64,000 bases of DNA from Thiovibrio sp964588325 (GTDB lineage Bacteria > Desulfobacterota > Desulfobulbia > Desulfobulbales > Desulfurivibrionaceae). The stretch lies in contig CAZPOR010000004.1 of the NCBI GenBank assembly GCA_964588325.1, positions 1-64,000 of the forward strand, given 5' to 3'. Position 1 is the stretch's first letter. Each line of letters starts with the position of its first letter. This document shows, in pieces, positions 49,647-59,984 of the stretch. The position numbers and the translations under genes were made by a program. Under the pieces are notes generated by a model. The model was not told the DNA's origin, searched no databases, and saw only the letters and a program-made list of their open reading frames with translations.

Positions 49647-52040
49647 TCACCCCTTTTCCAGCAGCAGCCCCAGCGCCTCCTTGATATCCTGCACCAGATG
49701 AAAGCGGATGCCCTCTTTCACCTTATCCGGGATCTCCACCACATCCTTTTCATTCAGCGCAGGCAGGACAATCTCCTTGATCCCGGCCCGGATGGCGGCC
49801 AGCACCTTTTCCTTGATGCCGCCCACGGGCAGCACGTCGCCGCGCAGGGTGATCTCGCCGGTCATGGCCATGTCCTTGCCCACCGTTCGGCCGGTGAGCA
49901 GCGAGGTCAGGGCGGTGACCATGGCCACCCCGGCCGATGGCCCGTCCTTGGGGATGGCGCCCTCGGGCACATGAATGTGCAGGTCGATCTTGGCGAAGAT
50001 TCCTTCATCAACGCCCAGCTCCTTGGCATGGGAGCGGATGTAGGTAAGGGCGGCGGTGGCCGACTCCTTCATCACATCCCCGAGCTTGCCGGTCATGGTG
50101 AGGCCGCCCTTGCCCTTCATCTTGGCGACCTCGATGAACAATAGCTCGCCCCCAACCGGGGTCCAGGCCAGGCCGGTGGCCAACCCCGGCCCCCAGGTGC
50201 GGGCCTTGGTCTCGGGGAAAAACTGGATCGGTCCGAGATAGGTGGCAAGATTGGTTGTATCCACCAGGGTGGCGGTGGTCTTGCCGGTGACAATTTCCTT
50301 GGCCACTCCCCGGCAGACCGCGGCCAGTTTGCGCTCCAGGTTTCTGACCCCGGCCTCGCGGGTGTGGGAGCGGATCACCATCCGGATCGCCTGATCATCC
50401 ATCTTCAAATCGCTGTCGCTGATGGCATGGGCCTCCAGTTGCTTGGGCAAAAGGTGGCGTTTGGCGATGTTGAGCTTTTCCTCCTCGGTGTAGCCGGACA
50501 GCTCGATGACCTCCATCCGGTCGCGCAGCGGGCCGGGGATGTTGTCGAGCAGATTGGCCGTGGTGATGAACATCACCTTGGAGAGATCAAAGGGGATCTC
50601 CAGGTAGTGGTCGGCAAAGGTAAAGTTCTGCTCGGGATCGAGCACCTCCAGCAGGGCCGAGGAGGGGTCGCCCCTAAAATCCATGCCCAGCTTGTCGATC
50701 TCATCCAGCATGAAAAGCGGATTGTTGGCCCCGGCCTTGCGCAGGCTTTGGATGATGCGGCCCGGCAGGGCGCCGATGTAGGTGCGGCGGTGGCCGCGGA
50801 TCTCCGCCTCGTCCCGCACGCCGCCCAGGGAGATGCGGATGAATTTGCGCCCCATGGACCGGGCGATGGACTGGCCGAGCGAGGTCTTGCCCACCCCCGG
50901 CGGGCCGACAAAACAGAGGATCGGCCCGTGCATGTCCTGCTTGAGCTTGCGCACCGCTAAGAATTCGATGATCCTTTTTTTGATCTCCTCCAGGCCGTAA
51001 TGGTCTTGATCCATCACCTGCTGCGCCTTGACGATATCCAGGGAATCGGGAGTGGAAGTCAGCCAGGGCAGGTCAAGCAGCCAGTCGAGATAGGTGCGGG
51101 AAACCGTATATTCCGGCGAAGAGGGCGAGATGCGCGCCAGCCGGTCGAGCTCCTTTTCCGCTGTTTTTTTGGCCTCTTGGGGCAGCTCGGTCTGGGCAAA
51201 CTTTGCCCGCAGCTCCTTGAGGTCGAGATTTTCCTCTTCCTCGCCAAGCTCCTTGCGGATGGCGTTGAGCTGCTGGCGTAAAAAGAAATCCCGCTGCTTC
51301 TGGTCCGTATCCTCCTTGATGCTTTTCTGGATCTCCTGGCTCATCTCCGCCGTTTCAACACGCTTGTTGAGCTCGCGGGCGGTCCGGTGCATCAGCCCCT
51401 TGCCCGGCTGGATCTCAAGGATTTCCTGTTCCTCCTTCGGCGTGAGATTGAGCTGGGAAATCACCAGGTAAGAGATATAAAAAGGATCGGACAGTGATTC
51501 GATGGTGGTGACGAGTTCCGTAGGAAGCGAGACCATCTCCGCCAATTTTTTGAACTGGGTGCGGAGATTGAGCACCAAGGCCTCGACCTCCTTGTCCTCT
51601 TCAAGCTCCATGGGGATGACGGCGACCCGGGCGGTCAGATACGGCTCTTTCTGGACAAATTCGACAAGCTCCAGTTTCTTGATGGCGCTGATCAAGACAT
51701 GATACCCGCTGCCCTCCTTGACCTTGACCAACTTGTGGATATAGCCCAACACCCCTATCCGGTACAGGTGCTCCGGTTCAACCCGCTCCTGTTTTTCCTC
51801 GTCAGGCTCCTTGTGGCTGACAATGGCGATCAGCCGGTCTTTAAGAATCGCCTCGTCTATGAGTTTCTGTGAGGCCGGATGCAGAATATTCAGCGGAAAG
51901 CCCATGCCTGGAAAAAAAACAAAGCCATGCAGGGGCAGAACCGGCAGAATCTCGGGGACAGGCAACTCGGCGGGATTTCCGTGATGGCCTGTCGTATTTG
52001 TGGAATCTTCCGTCTCTTGCCTGCTGTCATCTTCACGCAT
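49647..52040 (-). CDS. lon: ATP-dependent protease Lon
   Basis: 797 aa from ATG 52040 (AGGG eight bases upstream; a GTG three codons earlier is in frame). LonN substrate domain (about 30-225), AAA+ module (Walker A GPPGVGKTSLGQ, Walker B MLDEIDKLG) and a protease domain with catalytic Ser in PKDGPSAGVAM and Lys in GRTVGKDMAMTGE. It degrades misfolded and regulatory proteins. It is the last gene of a zinc-ribbon/hsp20/lon unit, 56 bp after hsp20. Confidence 0.95.
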   Translation of the reverse strand: MREDDSRQETEDSTNTTGHHGNPAELPVPEILPVLPLHGFVFFPGMGFPLNILHPASQKLIDEAILKDRLIAIVSHKEPDEEKQERVEPEHLYRIGVLGYIHKLVKVKEGSGYHVLISAIKKLELVEFVQKEPYLTARVAVIPMELEEDKEVEALVLNLRTQFKKLAEMVSLPTELVTTIESLSDPFYISYLVISQLNLTPKEEQEILEIQPGKGLMHRTARELNKRVETAEMSQEIQKSIKEDTDQKQRDFFLRQQLNAIRKELGEEEENLDLKELRAKFAQTELPQEAKKTAEKELDRLARISPSSPEYTVSRTYLDWLLDLPWLTSTPDSLDIVKAQQVMDQDHYGLEEIKKRIIEFLAVRKLKQDMHGPILCFVGPPGVGKTSLGQSIARSMGRKFIRISLGGVRDEAEIRGHRRTYIGALPGRIIQSLRKAGANNPLFMLDEIDKLGMDFRGDPSSALLEVLDPEQNFTFADHYLEIPFDLSKVMFITTANLLDNIPGPLRDRMEVIELSGYTEEEKLNIAKRHLLPKQLEAHAISDSDLKMDDQAIRMVIRSHTREAGVRNLERKLAAVCRGVAKEIVTGKTTATLVDTTNLATYLGPIQFFPETKARTWGPGLATGLAWTPVGGELLFIEVAKMKGKGGLTMTGKLGDVMKESATAALTYIRSHAKELGVDEGIFAKIDLHIHVPEGAIPKDGPSAGVAMVTALTSLLTGRTVGKDMAMTGEITLRGDVLPVGGIKEKVLAAIRAGIKEIVLPALNEKDVVEIPDKVKEGIRFHLVQDIKEALGLLLEKG

Positions 52041-52096
52041 GATTTTCACCCTGCTGCGTTATTTGTCCGGGCCAAAAAAATCCGGCGCAGTTTCCC

Positions 52097-52516
52097 TTAC
52101 CCGACGGTGATCTTGATCTTTCCCGTATTACGCCGCAACGGAAGGGTAATCAGCAGAAAGCCGTTTCTGCTTTCCGAAACCGCCCTGGAAACATCAACCG
52201 TTTTGGGCAAGGGGATGGAACGTTCGAAAAAACCGCGCTCAATCTCCAGTTGGTGAATGCGCGCGACCATGTCGTGCGGTTCATACCCCCGCTCTCCGGA
52301 CACCGTGAGCTGAGTGCCATCGGCAACCACGGAGAGTGTCCGTGGATCCATGCCGGAGATATCCATGTGCACGATGAGCGCCGAAGCGGTTTCATACACA
52401 TCGGCGGCGGGAAACCAGCTTCCGCCCTGCCCCATGGAAAACATCCGTTGCCGGAGAATGTTTCGCGGTATTGCCTCGGACTGGTTTGGGACGATTTTCT
52501 TTGTGGAGTGATCCAT
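52097..52516 (-). CDS. Small heat shock protein, Hsp20 family
   Basis: 139 aa alpha-crystallin-type holdase. The crystallin domain covers about 37-139: WFPAADVYETASALIVHMDISGM, LTVSGERGYEP, ERGFFERSIPLP, and the final RNGFLLITLPL. It lacks the C-terminal IxI tail of many family members (ends KIKITVG, which could serve as one). ATG 52516 has GGAGG upstream. Between the zinc-ribbon gene and lon, so co-regulated with protein quality control; no sigma32 box was located. Confidence 0.88.
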   Translation of the reverse strand: MDHSTKKIVPNQSEAIPRNILRQRMFSMGQGGSWFPAADVYETASALIVHMDISGMDPRTLSVVADGTQLTVSGERGYEPHDMVARIHQLEIERGFFERSIPLPKTVDVSRAVSESRNGFLLITLPLRRNTGKIKITVG

Positions 52517-52557
52517 GGCGTTTATTCCTCCCCGCGCTTTGGCGGAAAGCAACCCGG

Positions 52558-52740
52558 CTAGCGATTTTCAACAAACCCGGTCCCCTTGCACATGGGGCAG
52601 GTCACTTGCGGCACACACTGGCAATCATTCCACTCATCGCCGGTTTTGGAGCCGCGCCACTCGCTGTTGCATTCGCAGGTTCCCTGAATCACCTTCTCTC
52701 CGTTGCATTCCGGGCACACCTTTTTATCCGAATTGCTCAT
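52558..52740 (-). CDS. Small zinc-ribbon protein with DnaJ-like Cys repeats
   Basis: 60 aa from ATG 52740 (GGAGG six bases upstream). Three cysteine groups: CPEC, CECN...CQC, and CPMCKGTGF; the CPMCKGTGF and CPECNGEK motifs resemble the Zn-binding repeats of DnaJ. It has no J domain. The gene lies 41 bp before hsp20 and is the first of the hsp20-lon unit, so a small redox or chaperone-linked Zn protein is a reasonable guess. Family not named. Confidence 0.7.
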   Translation of the reverse strand: MSNSDKKVCPECNGEKVIQGTCECNSEWRGSKTGDEWNDCQCVPQVTCPMCKGTGFVENR

Positions 52741-52871
52741 CATATCCCTCCCTGTCGTCACATAAGAGACAGCCGGCCAGACTCCCCGGCCCATGGTCTT
52801 CACCCTGCATGAAAAGTATGGGACAGGTTCGGGCGGATGTCAAGGGATGGCGAAAACCGGCCGGGCAATCC

Positions 52872-53642
52872 TTACGATTCCTCTCCGTGGCGGCAAACAT
52901 GAGTCACCATGATCTTTTGTGCCAGGCCTGCATTGATTGCCAGACGCGTCCCCTTGCTTGCCACGATGAGGGGCCCGGAGGAATGGTTGCTGACGATTTC
53001 GAGACACGCGCCCACCGCAAGCCCCATATCACCGAGGCGGGCCTGCACCTCCCTGCCGCCCAAAATCGTGACGATCCGCACCCGCTCGCCATTGGCGGCA
53101 TACTGCAACGGCAGGGCCGGTTCCCGCTGCGCCATGCAGGCGGCGCAGAGCCCGTAAATTTCCATCTTGTGCTGGAGCGGATGGAACTGGTACTGGCGGG
53201 CGATTTCGTGCTGAAGCCTTTCCAGGTTCTGGTTGGCAAACTCCTGAATCTTGCCGCAGCGGGTGCAGATGAAATGGTCGTGGTGCATGCCGAGATGGTG
53301 GTGCTCGTAGACCACCTCCTGGGTTTCAAACACCTGTTTCTGGGCAAAGCCGAACTGGCAGAACATCTCCATGGTTTCCTTGAGAAACTCCCGGTCCAGC
53401 AACTCCGGCCTTTTTTCCCGAATGATCCCTTCCAGCCCGCTCAGGGTCAGATGCTCTTCCACGGAAAGAAAGATATCCAGCACCGTAAGCCGTTCTTCGA
53501 TGCGGGAGGCGTTGAAGGATTGCAGCACCTCCTGAAACTGTTCCCTCTCCTGCTGGTGCTGGGTCTGGGGATCAAGTCCCTCCGGGGCAGCGCCTTTGTT
53601 TTCCTTATTTTTTACCGACCGAAAAAAACCAAACATTATCAT
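52872..53642 (-). CDS. Fur-family regulator fused to a FeoA domain
   Basis: 256 aa. A charged N-terminal extension (1-35), Fur winged helix (about 40-115), Fur dimer/metal domain (about 115-175; VVYEHHHLGMHHDHFICTRCGKI and GLCAACM Cys pairs) and a C-terminal FeoA/SH3-like domain (about 180-250; RVRIVTILGGREVQARLGDMGLAVGACLEIV). Fur-type proteins repress iron or zinc uptake; FeoA assists FeoB or acts as a DtxR-like dimer aid. Fusing them in one protein is unusual. Lies 15 bp after bpt. No feo transporter gene is near. Confidence 0.85.
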   Translation of the reverse strand: MIMFGFFRSVKNKENKGAAPEGLDPQTQHQQEREQFQEVLQSFNASRIEERLTVLDIFLSVEEHLTLSGLEGIIREKRPELLDREFLKETMEMFCQFGFAQKQVFETQEVVYEHHHLGMHHDHFICTRCGKIQEFANQNLERLQHEIARQYQFHPLQHKMEIYGLCAACMAQREPALPLQYAANGERVRIVTILGGREVQARLGDMGLAVGACLEIVSNHSSGPLIVASKGTRLAINAGLAQKIMVTHVCRHGEES

Positions 53643-53657
53643 CTGCTCCTTTGTGCA

Positions 53658-54386
53658 TCAATCAACCTGCGCCCATTCGCCGTTTACTAAAAGATAATGG
53701 GGCCGAAAACGAGCCTTGTAGACCATGGCAGGAACCGGTTCTATCCAGTAGCCGAGATAAAGATAGTCACAGTGCTCGCGCCTGGCAAGCTCGGCCAGAT
53801 ACAGGATATTGAAGGTTCCCGGGCTCCGTTTTTCAAAGATTGGGTCAAAATAGAAATAGACCGCGCTGAGACTGGACTCCGCCAGATCAACAATGGAGAC
53901 TCCCACCAATCGCCCGGAAAGCCGGAAGGAAATCTCCATGGTAGGAGCCAGGGAGTTGACGAAAAAGCCGCTGTAATAATCCTGGGCCGTGCTGGCCCGG
54001 CCGGGATAGCGGCTGTTTAAAAAACGGTCCAGCAAGTGCAGTTTTTCCGCGGTTACCTCAAGCGGCCCCACGCTGACCTCAATGTCCTTATTCCGCTGCC
54101 GGACACGGCGCATGTTGCGGGAGGGACGAAAGGTGGCCGTTTCCAGCCGGATGGGCACGCAGGCCGAACAGTCCGGACAGCGCATGGCATAGATGACGTT
54201 GCCGTTGCGCCGGTATCCGGCGGCGAGGAATTCATCCAAAACAATCGGGGGCAGAAAGCTGAAACCCGCTTGATGGTAGACCGCCAGGCAATCGAGGCCG
54301 TACGGGCACTCCGCCGGGGTATCCACAAAATATGGGGAAAGCTTGGCGATGAACCGGCTGGTATCACTTACATCCACGGAGGTCAT
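53658..54386 (-). CDS. bpt: Leucyl/arginyl-tRNA--protein transferase, Bpt-type
   Basis: 242 aa. Adds Leu to N-terminal Asp/Glu of proteins (N-end rule), marking them for ClpAP. Conserved Cys in AECPYGLDCLAVY and RCPDCSACVPIRLE, and the YLGYWIE block with the catalytic surroundings. It resembles the ATE/Bpt family rather than Aat. Co-transcribed with the fur-feoA gene (15-bp gap). Confidence 0.88.
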   Translation of the reverse strand: MTSVDVSDTSRFIAKLSPYFVDTPAECPYGLDCLAVYHQAGFSFLPPIVLDEFLAAGYRRNGNVIYAMRCPDCSACVPIRLETATFRPSRNMRRVRQRNKDIEVSVGPLEVTAEKLHLLDRFLNSRYPGRASTAQDYYSGFFVNSLAPTMEISFRLSGRLVGVSIVDLAESSLSAVYFYFDPIFEKRSPGTFNILYLAELARREHCDYLYLGYWIEPVPAMVYKARFRPHYLLVNGEWAQVD

Positions 54387-54449
54387 GTGTCACACTGGCA
54401 GGTCGCTTCGTATTGTTGGACTCGTAACAACTCAAAATTTCTTCAAATA

Positions 54450-54532
54450 GGTGCTTCGACAGGCTCAGCACGAACGGATGTTATTGATGTAATGTTCTGA
54501 TATTCCGTTCGTGCTGAGCCTGTCGAAGCACC
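54450..54532. repeat. Dispersed inverted repeat, family A, copy 5
   Basis: GGTGCTTCGACAGGCTCAGC arm and GAGCCTGTCGAAGCACC arm, the most symmetrical copy. Located between the DUF1343 gene (its 3' end) and bpt (its 5' side). Confidence 0.9.
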
Positions 54533-54550
54533 GCTGTTATAAGGCAATCC

Positions 54551-55717
54551 TTACTGATAGAGAAAATATCTTCGCCGCATCTCGCTGAAATCTTCAATCC
54601 CCGGTTGCCAAGCCAACTCAAGCTCGCGGATGTCCGCGCCTCCGGCCAACTGATGCCTGAGCGTGCTGTCGCCCAAAATCAGATCAAGGGGGGTCCGCTC
54701 GAATTCGTACTCATAAGGCGGGGCCTTGAGGGCAAACTGCTCCGGATAACAGCGCATGAAGGCCTGCAACAGGGCCAGCGAGGTGCGATAGGGCAAAAAG
54801 GTCCGCGGGTCCGTGACATGGAGCTGGAATCCCTTGCAAGGCTGCCCGGCCCATTTGTTGGCCGTGGGCTCAAAGGCCAGAGGCCGCAGAAAACAACCCG
54901 GCAGAGGCACTTGCATGCTGTCCAAAACCTTGTGCCAATCAAAAAACGGGGCGCCGAACAGCTCAAAGGGCAGGGAGGTGCCCCTGCCTTCGGAGATATT
55001 GGTGCCCTCAAAGATCACCTGCCCCGGATAGACCAGGGCCGTGGTGGGATTCGGCATGTTTGGCGAGGGAAACACCCAGGGCAACCCCGTATCGCTAAAG
55101 AGCATCCGCCGCTGCCAGCCGTCCATGGCCACCACCTCAAGGTCCGCGCCGATTGAGTACTCGCCATTGAGCAAGCAAGCCAGCTCGCCAAAGGTGAGGC
55201 CATGACGCATGGGCAGCGGGTACAACCCGACAAAGGAGCGGCAATCATCCTGCAACAGATTGCCTTCCACCGCCTCCCCGCCCACGGGATTGGGCCGGTC
55301 CAGCACCACCACCTTCTTGCCGTGGCGGGCCGCCTCCTCCAGGCAGTAAGCCAGGGTGTAGAGAAAGGTATAGACCCTGGTGCCCACATCGACGATATCC
55401 ACGAGCAGCACATCAAAATGCTCGTACATGGCCGCAGTGGGCCGCCGCACCTCGCCGTAGAGGCTGAACACCGGCAGGCCGCTGACCGGGTCGGTCATAT
55501 GCGCCGACTCGATCATGTTATCCTGCTTTTCCGCGAAAAACCCGTGCTGGGGGGTGAACAGGCAGGTGAGCTGGCCCGGAAAGGCGCCCATGATCAGATC
55601 CCGGCTGTGACGGAGATTCCGGTCGGTGGAGGCCTGATTGCAGAGCAGGGCCAACCGTTTGCCGGCAAGAGAGGCAGGGGGGGAAGCGACGAGCTTTTCT
55701 ATTCCGAGGGTGACCAT
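54551..55717 (-). CDS. DUF1343 protein, NamZ-like exo-beta-N-acetylmuramidase
   Basis: 388 aa. Family motifs: GKRLALLCNQASTDRN, FTPQHGFFAEKQ, SLYGEVRRPTAAM, FDVLLVDIVDVGTRVYTF, VLDRPNPVGGEAVEG and FEGTNISEGRGTSLPFELFGAPF. NamZ enzymes release N-acetylmuramic acid from peptidoglycan fragments, for recycling. No signal peptide is seen, so it would act on imported fragments. AGGAGAACC precedes ATG 55717. Monocistronic. Confidence 0.87.
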   Translation of the reverse strand: MVTLGIEKLVASPPASLAGKRLALLCNQASTDRNLRHSRDLIMGAFPGQLTCLFTPQHGFFAEKQDNMIESAHMTDPVSGLPVFSLYGEVRRPTAAMYEHFDVLLVDIVDVGTRVYTFLYTLAYCLEEAARHGKKVVVLDRPNPVGGEAVEGNLLQDDCRSFVGLYPLPMRHGLTFGELACLLNGEYSIGADLEVVAMDGWQRRMLFSDTGLPWVFPSPNMPNPTTALVYPGQVIFEGTNISEGRGTSLPFELFGAPFFDWHKVLDSMQVPLPGCFLRPLAFEPTANKWAGQPCKGFQLHVTDPRTFLPYRTSLALLQAFMRCYPEQFALKAPPYEYEFERTPLDLILGDSTLRHQLAGGADIRELELAWQPGIEDFSEMRRRYFLYQ

Positions 55718-55826
55718 GGTTCTCCTGTGTCAGACTAAGGGATGGACGGCGTTTTTTTCTTTGCACTTTACTCAGGGCTGATTAGTTTAGCAATAATCAG
55801 GAATGACCTTGTAAAACCTTGATTAC

Positions 55827-55905
55827 CTCGCCAAGGCGCAGAGCCCGCGAAGAAAAATCATGTTAAATTCATGCGTTCTCTTTGCGAGCCTTGCGTCTCC
55901 GCGAG
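55827..55905. repeat. Imperfect inverted repeat, family D
   Basis: CTCGCCAAGGCGCAGAGCCC... faces TTTGCGAGCCTTGCGTCTCC; arms of about 27 bp with seven mismatches around an AT-rich loop. It lies in the 225-bp region before cooC, which otherwise shows no clear promoter. Confidence 0.6.
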
Positions 55906-55942
55906 ATTTCTTGATTACTACGACATCAAAAAGGATTCCCAC

Positions 55943-56707
55943 ATGAAAATCGCAATCAGCGGCAAGGGCGGCGTGGGCAAGACCACGATCATGGCCATGC
56001 TGGCCAAATATCTCCAGAAACAGGGCAAAGAGGTGCTGGTCATCGACGCGGACCCCAGCCCGCACATGGCCCAGAGCCTCGGCTTGGCGGAGGACGAAAA
56101 AATCACCCCCATCGCCGAGATGAAGGATCTGCTGGTGGAGCGTTCCGGCAAGGTGGACGGCTCGCCTTTTTACAACATCAATCCGCAAGTGGACGATCTG
56201 CTGTCCCGTTTCATCGTGGAAAAGGACGGCATCAAGCTCATGGTCCTGGGCGCCATCCAGACCGCCAAGGGCGGCTGCGCCTGCCCGGAAAGCAACGTGC
56301 TGAAACGGATGCTCACCAAGCTGCTCCTCTCCCCCTCCCAGGTGGTGCTGCTCGACATGGAGGCCGGGGTGGAACACCTGGGGAGGGGCACCATCGCCGG
56401 GGTGGACCACCTGCTGATCGTGGTGATCCCCTCGAAATCCGGGGTGCGCACTGCGCTCAAGATCAAGCAGCTCGCCGAGGATTCCGGCATCCCCCGCATC
56501 TCCTTTGTCGGCAACCTGGTGACGGATGACGACGACCGGGCTTTCCTGGCCCAGGCCCTCGGGGAACCCCCGCTTGCCTGTTTCCCGGATTCGAGCGCAA
56601 TCCGGAAAACCGAACGGGCGGGTCTGGCGATTACCGGGGCGCTGGGGGAGGTGGAAGAGGCGGCAGGGCAACTCATCAACAGTGTCCTCGGCCAGGCGCA
56701 ACAATGA
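55943..56707 (+). CDS. cooC: CooC-like CO-dehydrogenase nickel-insertion ATPase
   Basis: 254 aa MinD/SIMIBI ATPase starting MKIAISGKGGVGKTT (deviant Walker A, residues 8-15). DADPSPHMAQSLG is the switch I region, and the CACPESNVLKRML Cys pair is a CooC hallmark for Ni binding; LDMEAGVEHLGRGT follows. CooC loads Ni into carbon-monoxide dehydrogenase. The ATG has AAGGATT upstream. The methyltransferase gene overlaps it by 4 bp. No CODH gene is in this window. Confidence 0.86.
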   Translation: MKIAISGKGGVGKTTIMAMLAKYLQKQGKEVLVIDADPSPHMAQSLGLAEDEKITPIAEMKDLLVERSGKVDGSPFYNINPQVDDLLSRFIVEKDGIKLMVLGAIQTAKGGCACPESNVLKRMLTKLLLSPSQVVLLDMEAGVEHLGRGTIAGVDHLLIVVIPSKSGVRTALKIKQLAEDSGIPRISFVGNLVTDDDDRAFLAQALGEPPLACFPDSSAIRKTERAGLAITGALGEVEEAAGQLINSVLGQAQQ

Positions 56708-57411
56708 GCATGGCCTTGGTCAAAACCGCTTTCGACGAGGGCGCCCAGACCTACGACCGAGCCCGCAGGCAACTTATCCCCTGCTTCGATGACTTTTACT
56801 CCACGGCGCTGGCGCTGATCCCGCACCAAACCCAGGCCGACTTTCGGGTACTTGACCTGGGCGCGGGGACGGGATTGCTCTCGCTCCTTATAGCCAAGAA
56901 GTTTCCCCAAGCCCGGATCACCCTGCTGGACATCTCCCGGGAGATGCTGGGCAAAGCCAGGGAACGGTTTGCCGGGATGGAGGAGCGGCTGGAGTTTGTC
57001 GCTGGAGATTATGCCAACGGCTTTGCGGGACAATTCGAGGTGGCAATCTCGGCCCTCTCCATCCATCATCTCACCGATGCAGACAAAATCACGCTATTCA
57101 AGAACATCTATGATGCCTTGCCCGATGGCGGCATATTCATCAACGCCGAGCAGATCCTCGGGCCAACGCCGGACATCGAACAGGTGTACCAGGAAACCTG
57201 GCTCCGGCAGGCGCGGGATCTCGGGGTCTCCGAGGCCGACCTCAATGCGGCATTGGAACGGATGCAGGCGGACAAAATGGCCCCCCTAAGCTCTCAGTTG
57301 GAATGGTTGCGGCAGGCAGGCTTCAGTTCGGTGCACTGCTGGTACCAAAACCACCGCTTCGCTGTTTTTTCCGGGCAAAAGGGTAAGGGCTGCACAAATC
57401 TGCCCACATAA
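56704..57411 (+). CDS. Class I SAM-dependent methyltransferase
   Basis: 235 aa; start overlaps the cooC stop (ATGA), so the two are translationally coupled. SAM motif I VLDLGAGTGLLSLLIA (about residues 46-61), post I DISREML, motif II AISALSIHHL. Typical Methyltransf_25/11 fold; the substrate is unknown. The tight link to a CODH maturation ATPase suggests a role in C1 or Ni metabolism but nothing specific can be shown. Confidence 0.82.
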   Translation: MSMALVKTAFDEGAQTYDRARRQLIPCFDDFYSTALALIPHQTQADFRVLDLGAGTGLLSLLIAKKFPQARITLLDISREMLGKARERFAGMEERLEFVAGDYANGFAGQFEVAISALSIHHLTDADKITLFKNIYDALPDGGIFINAEQILGPTPDIEQVYQETWLRQARDLGVSEADLNAALERMQADKMAPLSSQLEWLRQAGFSSVHCWYQNHRFAVFSGQKGKGCTNLPT

Positions 57412-57415
57412 TTCC

Positions 57416-57934
57416 TCAGCCGAAACAGAGCCCGCAATCCGGGCAGGTCGTGGTCGTGGTGGCAAAAGCAAAGCCGCAGGCCGGACATACCGCCTCCCCG
57501 GCTTCCGGGTTAAAAACCGCTCCGGCATGGGTGGCGTCGTGCTCGGCCAGGGCGGTTGCCCGGCGATGCTCTTGGGCAAGCACCTCCAAGGCATCCCGCA
57601 CCTCTTCCTGCCGGACCTGGAGCTGAAACTTAGGCGCGCAGCCGCCGCTGGCGCACCCCCCGCCCTCCTTGCTGATCATGGCGCCGATCTGTTCCGCCTC
57701 CAGCAGGTCCTTGAGGTGCTTGAGGTCGCCAAGCGCTCCCTGAAAAACAACGACCAATTGGTCGTCGGGGGTCAACGCTCCTTTCCGGTTCCGCCGGGAA
57801 GCACCATTATTGCTTTCCATGACAACCAACTCCGCCCCCCAGACAAGGGCAATGGCGCAGGTCGCGCAGGTTTCCGCTTCCGCCCGGTACTCGTCCCGGC
57901 ATTTCGGACAGTATTTCAAATCGTGTTCAATCAT
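57416..57934 (-). CDS. Zinc-ribbon protein with DUF2007-like domain
   Basis: 172 aa. N-terminal zinc ribbon CPKC...CATC (about 9-28), a central DUF2007-like (signal-transducing) segment with VVVFQGALGDLKHLKDLLEAEQIGAMISKEGG (about 65-95), a Cys cluster CASGGCAP and a C-terminal zinc ribbon CPACGFAF...CPDCGLCFG. Two zinc knuckles flank a ligand-type domain. Family function unknown. ATG 57934 has GAGGCG upstream. Convergent with the methyltransferase (4-bp gap). Confidence 0.72.
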   Translation of the reverse strand: MIEHDLKYCPKCRDEYRAEAETCATCAIALVWGAELVVMESNNGASRRNRKGALTPDDQLVVVFQGALGDLKHLKDLLEAEQIGAMISKEGGGCASGGCAPKFQLQVRQEEVRDALEVLAQEHRRATALAEHDATHAGAVFNPEAGEAVCPACGFAFATTTTTCPDCGLCFG

Positions 57935-57980
57935 CTTGGTCGCCTCTCAAAGCTGTAAGCCATACGCTGTCAGCGGACAG

Positions 57981-59372
<1,392 letters not shown>

Positions 59373-59389
59373 CTTGAAATCTTCCTTTT

Positions 59390-59929
59390 TTATTCAGCCG
59401 CCATCTTTTCTACAACAATACGGTCATTGGTAAAGACACAGATGGAGGCGGCGATCCGCATCGCCTCCTTACAGATCTCCTCGGCGGAAAGCTCGCTGTG
59501 CGCCACCAGACCCTTGGCTGCGGCCTGGGCGTATGACCCGCCCGAGCCGATGGCCAGGATGCCGTCGTCCGGCTCGATCACGTCGCCGGTGCCGGAAAGG
59601 AGCAGGGAGTGCTGCTTATCCACCGCCACCAGAAAGGCCTCAAGCTTGCGGAGCATCTTGTCCGTGCGCCAATCCTTGGCCAGCTCCACAGCCGCCCGCA
59701 TCAGGTTGCCGTCATGCTGCTCAAGCTTCTGCTCCAGCCGGTCGAACAGGGTGAAGGCGTCGGCCGTGGCCCCGGCAAAGCCGGTGATGACCTTGCCTTC
59801 ATACAGGCGGCGCACCTTGCGCGCCTCATGCTTCATGATGGTGTTGCCCAGCGACACCTGGCCGTCCCCGGCCAGGGCCACCTCACCCCTGTGCCGGACG
59901 GCAATGATTGTGGTCGATCTGATTTTCAC
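59390..59929 (-). CDS. hslV: ATP-dependent protease peptidase subunit HslV
   Basis: 179 aa proteasome-like peptidase. GTG start at 59929 preceded by AGGAGGAGC; the mature N-terminal Thr is in KIRSTTIIAVRHRG after the short propeptide, with conserved KITVGAG...-like GFAGATADAFTLFDRLEQKLE and GSGGSYAQAAA. Forms the HslVU complex with the next gene. A family C hairpin sits between it and xerC upstream. Confidence 0.94.
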   Translation of the reverse strand: MKIRSTTIIAVRHRGEVALAGDGQVSLGNTIMKHEARKVRRLYEGKVITGFAGATADAFTLFDRLEQKLEQHDGNLMRAAVELAKDWRTDKMLRKLEAFLVAVDKQHSLLLSGTGDVIEPDDGILAIGSGGSYAQAAAKGLVAHSELSAEEICKEAMRIAASICVFTNDRIVVEKMAAE

Positions 59930-59984
59930 AGTTTGCTCCTCCTGATGGAGATAATGTTGATGCCTTCCTTGTAACATTCCGCCT

